Below, piece after piece: positions 51,329-59,258 of a stretch of DNA of 64,000 bases (positions within the stretch are counted from its first letter, which is position 1; each line of letters opens with the position of its first letter). The stretch comes from Streptomyces sp. NBC_00353. Its GTDB lineage: Bacteria > Actinomycetota > Actinomycetes > Streptomycetales > Streptomycetaceae. The position numbers and the translations under genes were made by a program. The stretch is from contig NZ_CP107985.1 of assembly GCF_036108815.1 (NCBI RefSeq), positions 3,720,001 through 3,784,000 of the forward strand. Reading direction: 5' to 3'. Under the pieces are notes generated by a model that worked only from the letters and a program-made list of their open reading frames with translations, did no database searches and was not told where the DNA came from.

Positions 51329-51379
51329 CGGTGTCCGCCGGCCGGGCGCTCCGAGGAGCACCCGGTCCGGCGGACACCG
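51329..51379 (-). terminator. Very long intercistronic hairpin between binding protein and permease genes
   Basis: CGGTGTCCGCCGG (51329-51341) pairs perfectly with CCGGCGGACACCG (51367-51379), and the stem continues inwards with CCGGGCGCTCC against GGAGCACCCGG (one mismatch), leaving a 2-3 base loop. The whole stem is about 24 pairs with one mismatch and one bulge. It lies about 80 bases after the binding-protein stop and 14 bases before the permease start. In importer operons such structures cut read-through or protect the upstream mRNA so the binding protein is made in excess. Confidence 0.75.
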
Positions 51380-51460
51380 AAACCTTCACCTGCCTTTCGA
51401 ACTTTCGGGGGTACGGGGGTCGCCCCCCGAATGAATCAGCCCGGCGGACAGGCCCGGCAG

Positions 51461-53218
51461 TTACTTGGAGGAGCCCATCAGCAGGTAGTCGTACATGCCG
51501 AGGTATGCCTGCGTGACCGTGACGTTGGTCGCGGAGACCGGACGCAGCAGCAGGTTCTTGCGGTAGACGAGCGGCACGGCGGACGCGTTCTCGGCGACCA
51601 GCTTGTCGATGTCGCCCCAGGCCTTCGCACGGGCGGCGTCATCGGTGTTGGCGATGGCCTCGTTGAGCGCCTTGTTGATCGCCGGGTCGTCGAGTTCCTG
51701 GACGTTGTTGCCACCGGTCGGCTTGATGGCCGAGCCGTTGATGATCTGGTCCAGGAAGCCGAAGCCGGTCGGCCAGTCGGCGCCCCACGCGGTCATGATC
51801 ATGCCGAGCTTGTGCTCGTGGACGTAGCTCGGGTTACCGGCGAAGTTCTGGAAGTACTTGCCGCCCGGGAACGTCTTGATGTTGGCGGTGACGCCGATCT
51901 TCTTCAGGGACGCCTGGACCGCGGTGACCATCGACATCTCGGCCGGACGGTCGGAGCGGGCGGAGATGTTGGTCTCGAACCCGTTGGGCTGGCCGCACTC
52001 CTTCAGCTCGGCCTTGGCCTTCTCGATGTCGCCCTTGTGACCCTCGGTCTCGTACAGGTCGAACTTGCTGTAACCGCTGACGGTCGGCGGCAGCAGCGTC
52101 GTCGCGACGTCACCCTTCGGGTCGCCACCCTGGGCGGCCTGGACCGACGCCTTGTCGATACCCCACTGCACGGCCTTGCGGCAGTGGATGTTGTCGAACG
52201 GCTTCACGTGCACGTTCAGACCGATGTACGAGGTGGCGCCCGCGTACGCGTTGTCCGTCTGCTTCTTGAGCTTCTGGTCGGTCAGGACCTTGGGCTGCGT
52301 GGCCGGGGCCACACCGGTGCCGGCCGCGTCCACCGTGAGGTTGTCCGCGAGAAGGTCGTTGTCGACCGTCTCCTGCTTGACCTTGAAGCGGATGTTGATC
52401 TTGTCCGGCAGTGCCGGACGGATCGGGTCCGTCTTCGGGTCCCAGTTCTCGTTACGGACGAGGCTGGCGCTCTTGCCCTCCTCGTACGAAGCGAACTTGT
52501 ACGGGCCCGAGGACACGATGTGCTGGACGTACTCGGCGCCCTTGTCCTTCGCGGCCGGCACGGGGGCCGTCTGCGAGAAGGTCGCGAGGTAGTCGAAGTC
52601 CGCGAAGGCGTCCTTCAGCTTGAAGACGATGGTGGTGTCGTCCGGGGTCTCGATGGACGCGATCCCGTTCGGGTTCTTGTCCTTGTAGGGACCCTTGTAC
52701 TTGTCGCCGCCGATGAGGTGCGCCTTGAAGTACGTCGGGCCGTTGGACAGCGCCTCGGGCGAGAAGTTGCTTCGCTCGATGGCGTACTTGACGTCCTTCG
52801 AGGTGATCGGCGAACCGTCCTCGTACTTCAGGCCCTTCTTCAGGGTGTACGTCCACGTCTTCGCGTCGGCGCTGGGCTTGCCCAGCGACTCCGCGAGGTC
52901 CGGGACGACCTCCAGACCGGCGCCGCCGGCGGCCGGCTTGAAGCTGGTCAGCGTACGGCCGTAGAGGCGCGCGAAGTTCTGCACCCAGCCGTAGTACGTG
53001 TTGCCGGGGTCGAGGGAGTCCGGCTCGTCCGACAGTGCGAGGGAGAGCGTGCCACCCTTCTTGTCGGACTTGTTGACTACCGAGGTCAGCGCGGCGTCGG
53101 TGGAGCCGCTGCTACCACCCTTGCTCTTGCTGTCGCTGTCCGAACCGCCACAGGCGGTTGCCCCCAGCGCGAGTGCCACAGCTGTGGCGATCGCAGCTGT
53201 CGCTCTTTTGGTCTTCAC
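51461..53218 (-). CDS. Oligopeptide ABC transporter substrate-binding lipoprotein
   Basis: 585 residues from GTG 53218. Lipoprotein signal MKTKRATAAIATAVALALGA with lipobox ATAC (Cys23), then a Gly/Ser-rich linker. The mature part is SBP family 5: GGTLSLALSDEPDSLDPGNTYY near its start, DGSPITSKDVKYAIERS, and VHEHKLGMIMTAWGADWPTGFGFLDQ. It binds peptides outside the membrane and delivers them to the permeases. It follows the DppC-type gene by 57 bases. Confidence 0.95.
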   Translation of the reverse strand: MKTKRATAAIATAVALALGATACGGSDSDSKSKGGSSGSTDAALTSVVNKSDKKGGTLSLALSDEPDSLDPGNTYYGWVQNFARLYGRTLTSFKPAAGGAGLEVVPDLAESLGKPSADAKTWTYTLKKGLKYEDGSPITSKDVKYAIERSNFSPEALSNGPTYFKAHLIGGDKYKGPYKDKNPNGIASIETPDDTTIVFKLKDAFADFDYLATFSQTAPVPAAKDKGAEYVQHIVSSGPYKFASYEEGKSASLVRNENWDPKTDPIRPALPDKINIRFKVKQETVDNDLLADNLTVDAAGTGVAPATQPKVLTDQKLKKQTDNAYAGATSYIGLNVHVKPFDNIHCRKAVQWGIDKASVQAAQGGDPKGDVATTLLPPTVSGYSKFDLYETEGHKGDIEKAKAELKECGQPNGFETNISARSDRPAEMSMVTAVQASLKKIGVTANIKTFPGGKYFQNFAGNPSYVHEHKLGMIMTAWGADWPTGFGFLDQIINGSAIKPTGGNNVQELDDPAINKALNEAIANTDDAARAKAWGDIDKLVAENASAVPLVYRKNLLLRPVSATNVTVTQAYLGMYDYLLMGSSK

Positions 53219-53275
53219 CTGAGGAATGCCCCCTCGATCGATGGTTGCGGCAGATGTATTGGCAGGTGCCGCGGA

Positions 53276-54274
53276 TTACTTGCTGCGCGGGTCGAGGGCA
53301 TCACGAAGCCCGTCACCCAGCAGATTGAACGCCAGAACGGTGATGAAGATCGCCAGACCCGGCACGATCATGTACTGCGGATCGGCCTGATAGATCTCGG
53401 CGGCCGTGGAGAGCATGCCTCCCCAGGAGGCCTGCGGCGGAGCGATTCCGACACCGAGGTAACTGAGCCCCGCCTCGAAGAGGATGTTCGTCGGGATCAG
53501 CAGCGTGGAGTACACCAGGATCGGCGCGACCAGGTTGGGCAGCAGCTCCCGCATCAGGATGAACGGGCCGCGGGCGCCCAGGCTTCGGGCGGCCTCCACG
53601 AACTCCCGCTCGCGCAGGCTGAGCGTCTGGGCGCGGACGATGCGGCCCATGTACGGCCAGCTGAAGAAGCCGATGACGAAGATCAGCACCGCGATCCTGA
53701 GCGGCAGCCCCGACAGTCCGAACGCTCCGTCCTGGAGCGAGGCCGAGATGGAGATCGCGAAGAGGAGCAGCGGGAAGGCGAGGAAGACGTCCATCGTGCG
53801 GCTGATGAGGCTGTCGGCCCAGCCTCCGTAGAACCCTGCGGTGACGCCCATGATCACGCCGATGATCACGGAGACCAGAGTCGCGCCGCCCGCGACGAGG
53901 AGGGACACCCAGGACCCCTCCACGATGCGGGCCAGGATGTCGCGTCCGTACTGCGGGTCGACACCGAGCGGATGGTCCCAGCTCATGCCACCCCAGGCGC
54001 CCTTGGGCGACAGCAGGGCCGGGTCGATCAGGTCCTGGTGGAACTCGTTGGGGTCGAGACCGAACATCGCCTGGATCGGCTTGGAGAGCACGGCCAGCAG
54101 CACCAGCAGGATGACGATGATGCCGCCGGCGACAGCCACCTTGTCGCGTTTGAAGCGATTCCAGGCGATCCGTCCTAGCGAACGACCCTCGATCTGTGAG
54201 GCCTTGACGCCCTTCAGCACAGACTCGGGCTGAGAACCGGCCTGCGATTCAGTGGTCTCTATGGGTGCGGTCAT
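53276..54274 (-). CDS. Oligopeptide ABC transporter permease (DppC/OppC type)
   Basis: 332 residues from ATG 54274, first gene of the five-gene importer operon. It has a longer cytoplasmic N-terminus (about 45 residues), then six membrane segments. The EAA motif is REFVEAARSLGARGPFILMRELLPN. PLGVDPQYGRDILARIVEGS before the second segment is typical of DppC. The gene order permease C, binding protein, permease B, ATPase, ATPase differs from the usual A-B-C-D-F. Confidence 0.95.
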   Translation of the reverse strand: MTAPIETTESQAGSQPESVLKGVKASQIEGRSLGRIAWNRFKRDKVAVAGGIIVILLVLLAVLSKPIQAMFGLDPNEFHQDLIDPALLSPKGAWGGMSWDHPLGVDPQYGRDILARIVEGSWVSLLVAGGATLVSVIIGVIMGVTAGFYGGWADSLISRTMDVFLAFPLLLFAISISASLQDGAFGLSGLPLRIAVLIFVIGFFSWPYMGRIVRAQTLSLREREFVEAARSLGARGPFILMRELLPNLVAPILVYSTLLIPTNILFEAGLSYLGVGIAPPQASWGGMLSTAAEIYQADPQYMIVPGLAIFITVLAFNLLGDGLRDALDPRSK

Positions 54275-54778
54275 CGTCCCTCGTGCTTGCCCGTGCCGAC
54301 GGTTGCCGACGATGCTTGGCGGCCGCCCGGGTCGACGGTGCGGTCCGTTGCTGCCGTGTTGCCGGGTGGTTCAGGTGGTGCCGAGGGACGGTGTCCGGTT
54401 CCGGAGCGCTCTGCACCGGATCCGCTATCCCTCTGTCCGGGGAGTCTTCAACGCGCCTGCGATCACCCGCCAGACCTGACGGGGAATGTTTGCTCAAACG
54501 TGATGAGGTCAGAAGGGTTCCGTAATCCGGACAACGTTGCTCCAGGAGCGGTTTCAGGCTTTCCAACCGCCGCTGTTTTCCGGACAGTTGCCCCGGGATC
54601 CACTGGAAGCACCGGATGCTCCGGTAGGCAGGAAATGCCCGGACTTGGGCTTCGGTGACGGCATTTGCCGGTAGCTCAACCGATTTCGGCAGGATCGGCG
54701 CACAGCCCGGGTCAACTCACCGGGCGCGCCTGGCCGTCGGGGCGCGGCACGGGACAATCCCGGGCGCCTCCGGCTCTT
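54275..54778. other. Long intergenic region, promoter side of the peptide importer
   Basis: 504 bases with no convincing gene on either strand; the open frames here lack codon bias and ribosome sites. It must hold the importer promoter (minus strand) and the end of the SseB gene's transcript. GTTTG-CT-CAAAC (54488-54499) is a small inverted repeat about 215 bases before the importer start. TCCGGACAA and TCCGGACAG occur as two similar sites at 54527-54535 and 54576-54584. A TTGACC (minus strand, near 54714) could be a -35, but no matching -10 is seen. Confidence 0.45.
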
Positions 54779-55561
54779 CTACCCGAAGGGGTACCCGTAG
54801 GCGGAACCGGCTGCGGGCGGCGGACCGGCCTGGGCGTGCGCCTCGCGGTCGTAGAACGGGCGGGCGTTGGCACGCAGCCACATCGCGACCGGGTCGTACT
54901 CGTCGGACATGGCGACGGTCGAGACGGGAAGCCCGTCCGGGACCGCGCCGATCGACTGCTGCATCATCGCGCGCACCGCGTCGACGGAGGACTGACTCGT
55001 GTCGTAGAGATCCAGACCGATGGCGAGATAGGGGACGCCGAGCGCGGGCTGCACCCAGGCGCGGCGCAACGAGCGGATCGCAGGGGTGCGATGGGCGTTC
55101 TGCGAGAGCAGTGCGTAGAACTGCGGGATCTCGACGGCCGGCTCGGTGAGCCGGAGCGGCCCGGCGGGCATCCGGTCGAGGCCGGTGGCGATCCGTCTCA
55201 GATCCAGCCAGGGAATGCCGACGCCGCCGCCGGGGGCGTGCGGGTTGAGCCAGATGCCCCAGCGGTCGGGGAAGAGGGCACGAGCGATGTCGACGCCGGT
55301 GACCACCTCATGGGCCCGGTTCCAGCCACTGGCCGCGAGTTCCTGGGCCGAGGTCACACAGGGGGCGTAGCCCAGCCCGTCGATCTCCATGTTCCCGTAC
55401 TGGGCGTCCGGCGATCCGGCCTGTCCGTGCCAGAGCAGCATCCAGATCCGGTCCTGGGCGAGGGCCCGCAGCAACGCCTCGTACGCGTCGTAGCGCCCGG
55501 GCGTCACTTGGCGCAGCATGTGCTCGACCTGCCCGGCCGCCGCGGTGCCTGACGCACTCAC
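54779..55561 (-). CDS. SseB-family (enhanced serine sensitivity) protein, copy 1
   Basis: About 260 residues from GTG 55561, with GAGGGGC 9 bases upstream. The order fits SseB: an N-terminal domain with RIWMLLWHGQAG and PYAPCVTSAQELAASGWNRAHEVVTGVDIARALFPDRWGIWLNPHAPGGGVGIPW (residues about 60-125), and a C-terminal domain with YLAIGLDLYD and VAMWLRANARPFYDRE. In E. coli SseB influences serine tolerance; the biochemical function is not known. It lies close to glyA, sdaA and the glycine cleavage genes, in keeping with that name. A paralog is directly upstream. Confidence 0.83.
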   Translation of the reverse strand: MSASGTAAAGQVEHMLRQVTPGRYDAYEALLRALAQDRIWMLLWHGQAGSPDAQYGNMEIDGLGYAPCVTSAQELAASGWNRAHEVVTGVDIARALFPDRWGIWLNPHAPGGGVGIPWLDLRRIATGLDRMPAGPLRLTEPAVEIPQFYALLSQNAHRTPAIRSLRRAWVQPALGVPYLAIGLDLYDTSQSSVDAVRAMMQQSIGAVPDGLPVSTVAMSDEYDPVAMWLRANARPFYDREAHAQAGPPPAAGSAYGYPFG

Positions 55562-55746
55562 CCTGGGTCCCGCCCCTCTTCGATCCACTGTGTCGGCCTG
55601 CCGCTCCCGGGGCACACGGGTGCGGCACGGTGGCCGAGGCACTAGCCATCAAACCAGCTTAAGCGGCGTCCCTGACACCGACTTGACGTCACAGGCCGAC
55701 GCGTCGCGCCCCGGCCGCCGGGCTCCGGCAAGGGGGTACCCGCCGC

Positions 55747-56517
55747 TCAGTGGCCCTGGCGCTGGTAGAACGGCCGGATCCTGGCCCGCATCCAGTCGGC
55801 GACCGGGTCCTGCGCCACGTCCAGCAGGACCAGGTTGACCGGCCACGGGACCTCGACACGGCCGAGCGCGCGGCCCAGGGCGTCCATCGGGGCGTTGCGT
55901 CCGGCGCCGTCCCAGGTCGAGAACTCGACACCTATGAAGAGCACGGGGTCGCCGCCCTCGATGCTGGCCAGCGTGCGGCGGGCGGTGCGCACGACACCGC
56001 TCTCCTCGAACTCACCGGCCGCGGCGGCGAGGAAGTCGACGGGCTCCTCCTGCCAGTCCGGCTCGTACAGCCGGACACGGCCGCCGCTGGCCGGCCCGTC
56101 CAGAGAGGTGCGTCCGGCACGGCAGAGCTCGGCGACGGCGGGCGGCGGCAGCGGCATGCCGACGGCGCCACCCGGGTTCACCGCGATACCGAGCTGCGGG
56201 GGCAGTCCGCGGGCGAATTCGCGGGCAGGCGCCACGGTGAAGGACATATGGGTGCCGACGCAGCTCAGGAACTGCTGTTCGGAGCTGAAGACGGGGACGT
56301 ACGCCGCGCCCTCGATCTCCACCGTGGGCAGATCGAGCGACGGGGCGTCGGGACCGCCGCCGTTGGGGAGCGGCACCCAGAGGTGGCTGCGGCCGAGCAC
56401 TTCGACGAGCCGGCCGCCCGCCTGCGGGCTGCCGAGCGAGGCCCCGAGCACCTCTTCGAGCTCATTGGCCGGCCATCCGCCCTGCGGATGGGTCTGGACC
56501 GGTGCCGGAATGTCCAC
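55747..56517 (-). CDS. SseB-family (enhanced serine sensitivity) protein, copy 2
   Basis: 256 residues from GTG 56517, with AAGGGGA 5 bases upstream. Same architecture as the neighbouring copy: N-terminal SHLWVPLPNGGG and AYVPVFSSEQQFLSCVG, middle FARGLPPQLGIAVNPGGAVGMPL, and C-terminal PVLFIGVEFS and VADWMRARIRPFYQRQGH. The two proteins share the same plan but differ at most positions, so the duplication is old. It precedes copy 1 by 185 bases. Confidence 0.83.
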   Translation of the reverse strand: MDIPAPVQTHPQGGWPANELEEVLGASLGSPQAGGRLVEVLGRSHLWVPLPNGGGPDAPSLDLPTVEIEGAAYVPVFSSEQQFLSCVGTHMSFTVAPAREFARGLPPQLGIAVNPGGAVGMPLPPPAVAELCRAGRTSLDGPASGGRVRLYEPDWQEEPVDFLAAAAGEFEESGVVRTARRTLASIEGGDPVLFIGVEFSTWDGAGRNAPMDALGRALGRVEVPWPVNLVLLDVAQDPVADWMRARIRPFYQRQGH

Positions 56518-56597
56518 TGCTTCCCCTTCTCGCCCCATGGCTTGCCGCAGAACAGTAACTCCGGCGCGCCCCTCCGCGCTGACGGGCGCCAGAGCCC

Positions 56598-57278
56598 TCA
56601 GGGGCTGTGGTCGGCGAACGTGATCCGGGTCAGCATCCCGGCCGCCTCCCGGTCCAGCAGCACCGCCGAGCAGCAGCCGGGCGGCAGGATGCCGGCCTCG
56701 GTGTCCCGCAGCAGTCTGCCGACGGCCCGGCGGTGCCGGGCGAAGGCGTAACCGGAGACTCCGCGTCCGCGCTCGCGCTGGCCGTCCCTCGCCACCTGCG
56801 GGGTGACGTCCAGCAGCACGAGGTGAAGGACACGGCCGCGGCGTCGCGCGTCCCGGGCCAGCCAGCCCCGTACCCACGCCTGGGTGCCGCAGTCGTGGAC
56901 CACGACCGGGTCACCGGAGCGCAGCGCCCGCCAGAGCCCCCAGTAGTGGGCGACCCGGACCAGCGGGCGGTAGAGGGCGTACGGGAGTAAGCGGGGCACT
57001 CGCTGCGCCCAGCGGTCCCGGGTGTCCTGGGAGTCGATGGCCCGTACGGTCACCGCTCGCCGGATGAGCGTCGATTTGCCGCTGCCGGGCAGCCCGGAGA
57101 CCACCACCACATCGCCCGCGGCGAAGTGCAGGCCCCGCGGGCTGCGCCCGGCCCGCTCGCGCAGATCGCGCACGACGGGTGCGTGCGTGCCGAGCCTTCC
57201 CCGGACAGGTGTGCCCGGCTGTGCGGGCATCGCGCCGTGCGCGACCCCCGCGGTCGTCGCGTACCGCTGCAACGTCAT
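56598..57278 (-). CDS. P-loop kinase/ATPase with a TTA codon
   Basis: 226 residues from ATG 57278, with GGGAGGG directly upstream. The Walker A motif GLPGSGKST is at 62-70, followed by IDSQDTRDRW and PVVVHDCGTQAWVRGWLARDA, then LVLLDVTPQVARDGQRERGR, the layout of small AAA/zeta-type or gluconate-kinase-like phosphotransferases. The substrate is unknown. Leu97 is encoded by TTA (56990-56988). TTA is the codon read by the bldA tRNA in Streptomyces, so full expression should be limited to late growth. It ends 80 bases before SseB copy 2 and is divergent from the glycine riboswitch and gcvT. Confidence 0.8.
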   Translation of the reverse strand: MTLQRYATTAGVAHGAMPAQPGTPVRGRLGTHAPVVRDLRERAGRSPRGLHFAAGDVVVVSGLPGSGKSTLIRRAVTVRAIDSQDTRDRWAQRVPRLLPYALYRPLVRVAHYWGLWRALRSGDPVVVHDCGTQAWVRGWLARDARRRGRVLHLVLLDVTPQVARDGQRERGRGVSGYAFARHRRAVGRLLRDTEAGILPPGCCSAVLLDREAAGMLTRITFADHSP

Positions 57279-57439
57279 TGCCCTCCCCCTGTCGGTCGCC
57301 CACGCCTGCCCACGAAGTGTAAAGAAAAGGCAATGCGAGACAACCGTCCCACTGTTCGTTTCCCTCACGGGGTACCGACGCCCCACTCTTCCGCAATGCG
57401 TGCGATGATGACCCGGCCAACTGCATAAAGGCCGCTTGA

Positions 57440-57632
57440 ATCCGCGCGGGAGAGTTCCGGCCATTGACTGTGCCGGGCGCCGAAGGAGCAAGATCCTCCC
57501 TTGAATCTCTCAGGCCCCGTACCGCGTGGATGAGGCAGATCTGAAAAGCGAGTCGCCACGGCGGCTCCACCCAAGGTGCAAGCCGAACCCGTCAGGGTCT
57601 CTCGGCGAACCTCTCAGGTTCCGATGACAGAT
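57440..57632 (+). ncRNA. Tandem glycine riboswitch
   Basis: Aptamer 1 is about 57440-57527: a closing stem CCGCGC/GCGTGG-like, the conserved GGGAGAG, CGCCGAAGGAGCAA and AATCTCTCAGGC. Aptamer 2 is about 57528-57632: CACCCAAGGTGCAAGCCG, GTCAGGGTCTCTCGG and AACCTCTCAGGTTCCGATGACAGA, closed by ATCTG/CAGAT. The order and the short linker match the two-aptamer class. It lies 44 bases before gcvT. Published work in S. griseus shows that glycine riboswitches activate the glycine cleavage genes, so glycine should switch this operon on. An expression platform was not folded; the region 57279-57439 holds divergent promoters. Confidence 0.93.
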
Positions 57633-57675
57633 GGGGAGGGATCGTCCTCGCCGTCATGCCCTGGGAGCCACACCT

Positions 57676-58791
57676 ATGAGCAACGCCCCCCGTCTCACCG
57701 CCCTCGATGCCCTGCACCGCTCGCTGGGCGCGACCATGACCGACTTCGCGGGCTGGGACATGCCGCTGCGGTACGCGAGTGAGCGCGACGAGCACAACGC
57801 GGTGCGTACGAAGGCCGGCCTCTTCGACCTGTCGCACATGGGCGAGATCACCGTCACCGGCCCGCAGGCAGCGGCATTCCTGAACTTCGCGCTGGTCGGC
57901 AACATCGGCACCGTCGCCGTCGGCCGCGCCCGCTACACGATGATCTGCGCCGAGGACGGCGGGATCCTGGACGACCTGATCGTCTACCGCCTCGGTGACA
58001 CCGAGTACATGGTCGTCGCCAACGCCGGGAACGCCCAGATCGTGCTGGACGCGCTGGCCGCCCGCGCCGACGGGTTCGACGCCGAGGTGCGCGACGACCG
58101 CGACGCGTACGCGCTGATCGCCGTCCAGGGCCCCGAGTCCCCCGCCATCCTGGCCTCGGTCACCGACGCCGACCTGGACGGTCTGAAGTACTACGCGGGC
58201 CTGCCCGGCACCGTCGCCGGTGTGCCCGCGCTGATCGCCCGTACCGGCTACACCGGCGAGGACGGCTTCGAGCTGTTCGTCGCCCCCGAGCACGCCGAGC
58301 AGCTCTGGCAGGCCCTCACCGCGGCGGGCGCCCCGCACGGCCTCATCCCGTGCGGTCTGTCCTGCCGTGACACGCTGCGCCTGGAGGCCGGCATGCCGCT
58401 GTACGGGCACGAGCTGACCACCGAGCTGACACCGTTCGACGCCGGTCTGGGCCGGGTCGTGAAGTTCGAGAAGGAGGGCGACTTCGTCGGCCGCAAGGCG
58501 CTGGAGGCCGCCGCCGAGCGCGCCGAGACCGCCCCGCCGCGCAAGCTGGTCGGCCTGATCGCCGAGGGCCGCCGGGTGCCGCGCGCCGGTTTCCCCGTCG
58601 TCGCCGAGGGGCAGGTCATCGGCCAGGTCACCTCCGGCGCCCCGTCCCCGACCCTCGGCAAGCCGATCGCCATCGCGTACGTGGACACCACGCACGCCGC
58701 GCCCGGGACCACGGGCGTCGGAGTGGACATCCGCGGCAGCCACGAGCCGTACGAGGTCGTGACCCTGCCGTTCTACAAGCGGCAGAAGTGA
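57676..58791 (+). CDS. gcvT: Aminomethyltransferase (T-protein) of the glycine cleavage system
   Basis: 371 residues from ATG 57676. GcvT transfers the methylene carbon from aminomethyl-lipoyl GcvH to tetrahydrofolate, releasing ammonia. Typical segments are HRSLGATMTDFAGWDMPLRY, FDLSHMGEI, GYTGEDGFELFV, RDTLRLEAGMPLYGHEL and the C-terminal GQVTSGAPSPTLGKPIAIAYV. The catalytic Asp is in the FAGWDMP/ASVTDAD region. It is first in gcvT-gcvH-glyA and under the glycine riboswitch. The P-protein gene is not in this window. Confidence 0.97.
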   Translation: MSNAPRLTALDALHRSLGATMTDFAGWDMPLRYASERDEHNAVRTKAGLFDLSHMGEITVTGPQAAAFLNFALVGNIGTVAVGRARYTMICAEDGGILDDLIVYRLGDTEYMVVANAGNAQIVLDALAARADGFDAEVRDDRDAYALIAVQGPESPAILASVTDADLDGLKYYAGLPGTVAGVPALIARTGYTGEDGFELFVAPEHAEQLWQALTAAGAPHGLIPCGLSCRDTLRLEAGMPLYGHELTTELTPFDAGLGRVVKFEKEGDFVGRKALEAAAERAETAPPRKLVGLIAEGRRVPRAGFPVVAEGQVIGQVTSGAPSPTLGKPIAIAYVDTTHAAPGTTGVGVDIRGSHEPYEVVTLPFYKRQK

Positions 58792-58860
58792 CGCAGTCGC
58801 GTCTCACCCCGTAAGACCATCGTTCATCAGCACTCCCCCGCGTACAGGAGAATTCAGGTC

Positions 58861-59238
58861 ATGAGCAACCCCCAGCAGCTGCGTTACAGCAAGGAGCACG
58901 AGTGGCTGTCGGCCGTCGAGGACGGTGTGGCCACGATCGGTATCACCGAGTTCGCGGCCAACGCGCTCGGCGACGTCGTCTACGCCCAGCTCCCCGAGGT
59001 CGGTGACACGGTGACCGAGGGCGAGACCTGCGGTGAGCTGGAGTCGACCAAGTCCGTCAGCGACCTGTACTCGCCGGTGACCGGCGAGGTCACCGCCGCG
59101 AACCAGGACGTCGTGGACGACCCGGCGCTGGTGAACTCCGCTCCCTTCGAGGGCGGCTGGCTGTTCAAGGTACGCATCACGGAAGAGCCGAAGGACCTGC
59201 TCTCCGCAGACGAGTACTCCGAGTTCTCCGGCAACTAA
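58861..59238 (+). CDS. gcvH: Glycine cleavage system H protein
   Basis: 125 residues from ATG 58861. The lipoyl carrier that shuttles the aminomethyl group among P, T and L proteins. The lipoylated residue is Lys64 in ELESTKSVSDLYSPV. RYSKEHEWLS and ITEFAANALGDVVYAQLPEVG are standard. It follows gcvT by 69 bases with GGAG close to its start. Confidence 0.97.
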   Translation: MSNPQQLRYSKEHEWLSAVEDGVATIGITEFAANALGDVVYAQLPEVGDTVTEGETCGELESTKSVSDLYSPVTGEVTAANQDVVDDPALVNSAPFEGGWLFKVRITEEPKDLLSADEYSEFSGN

Positions 59239-59258
59239 AGACCCCAAGGGACCACCTG

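Noticed and set aside
51134..54178. A 1014-codon plus-strand open frame opposite the importer genes
   Set aside because: It is antisense to the permease and binding-protein genes and has low-complexity composition. The minus-strand proteins have clear families and motifs.
54275..54778. Several short open frames in the 504-base spacer
   Set aside because: None has a ribosome site, codon bias or recognisable protein, and they overlap one another in different frames.
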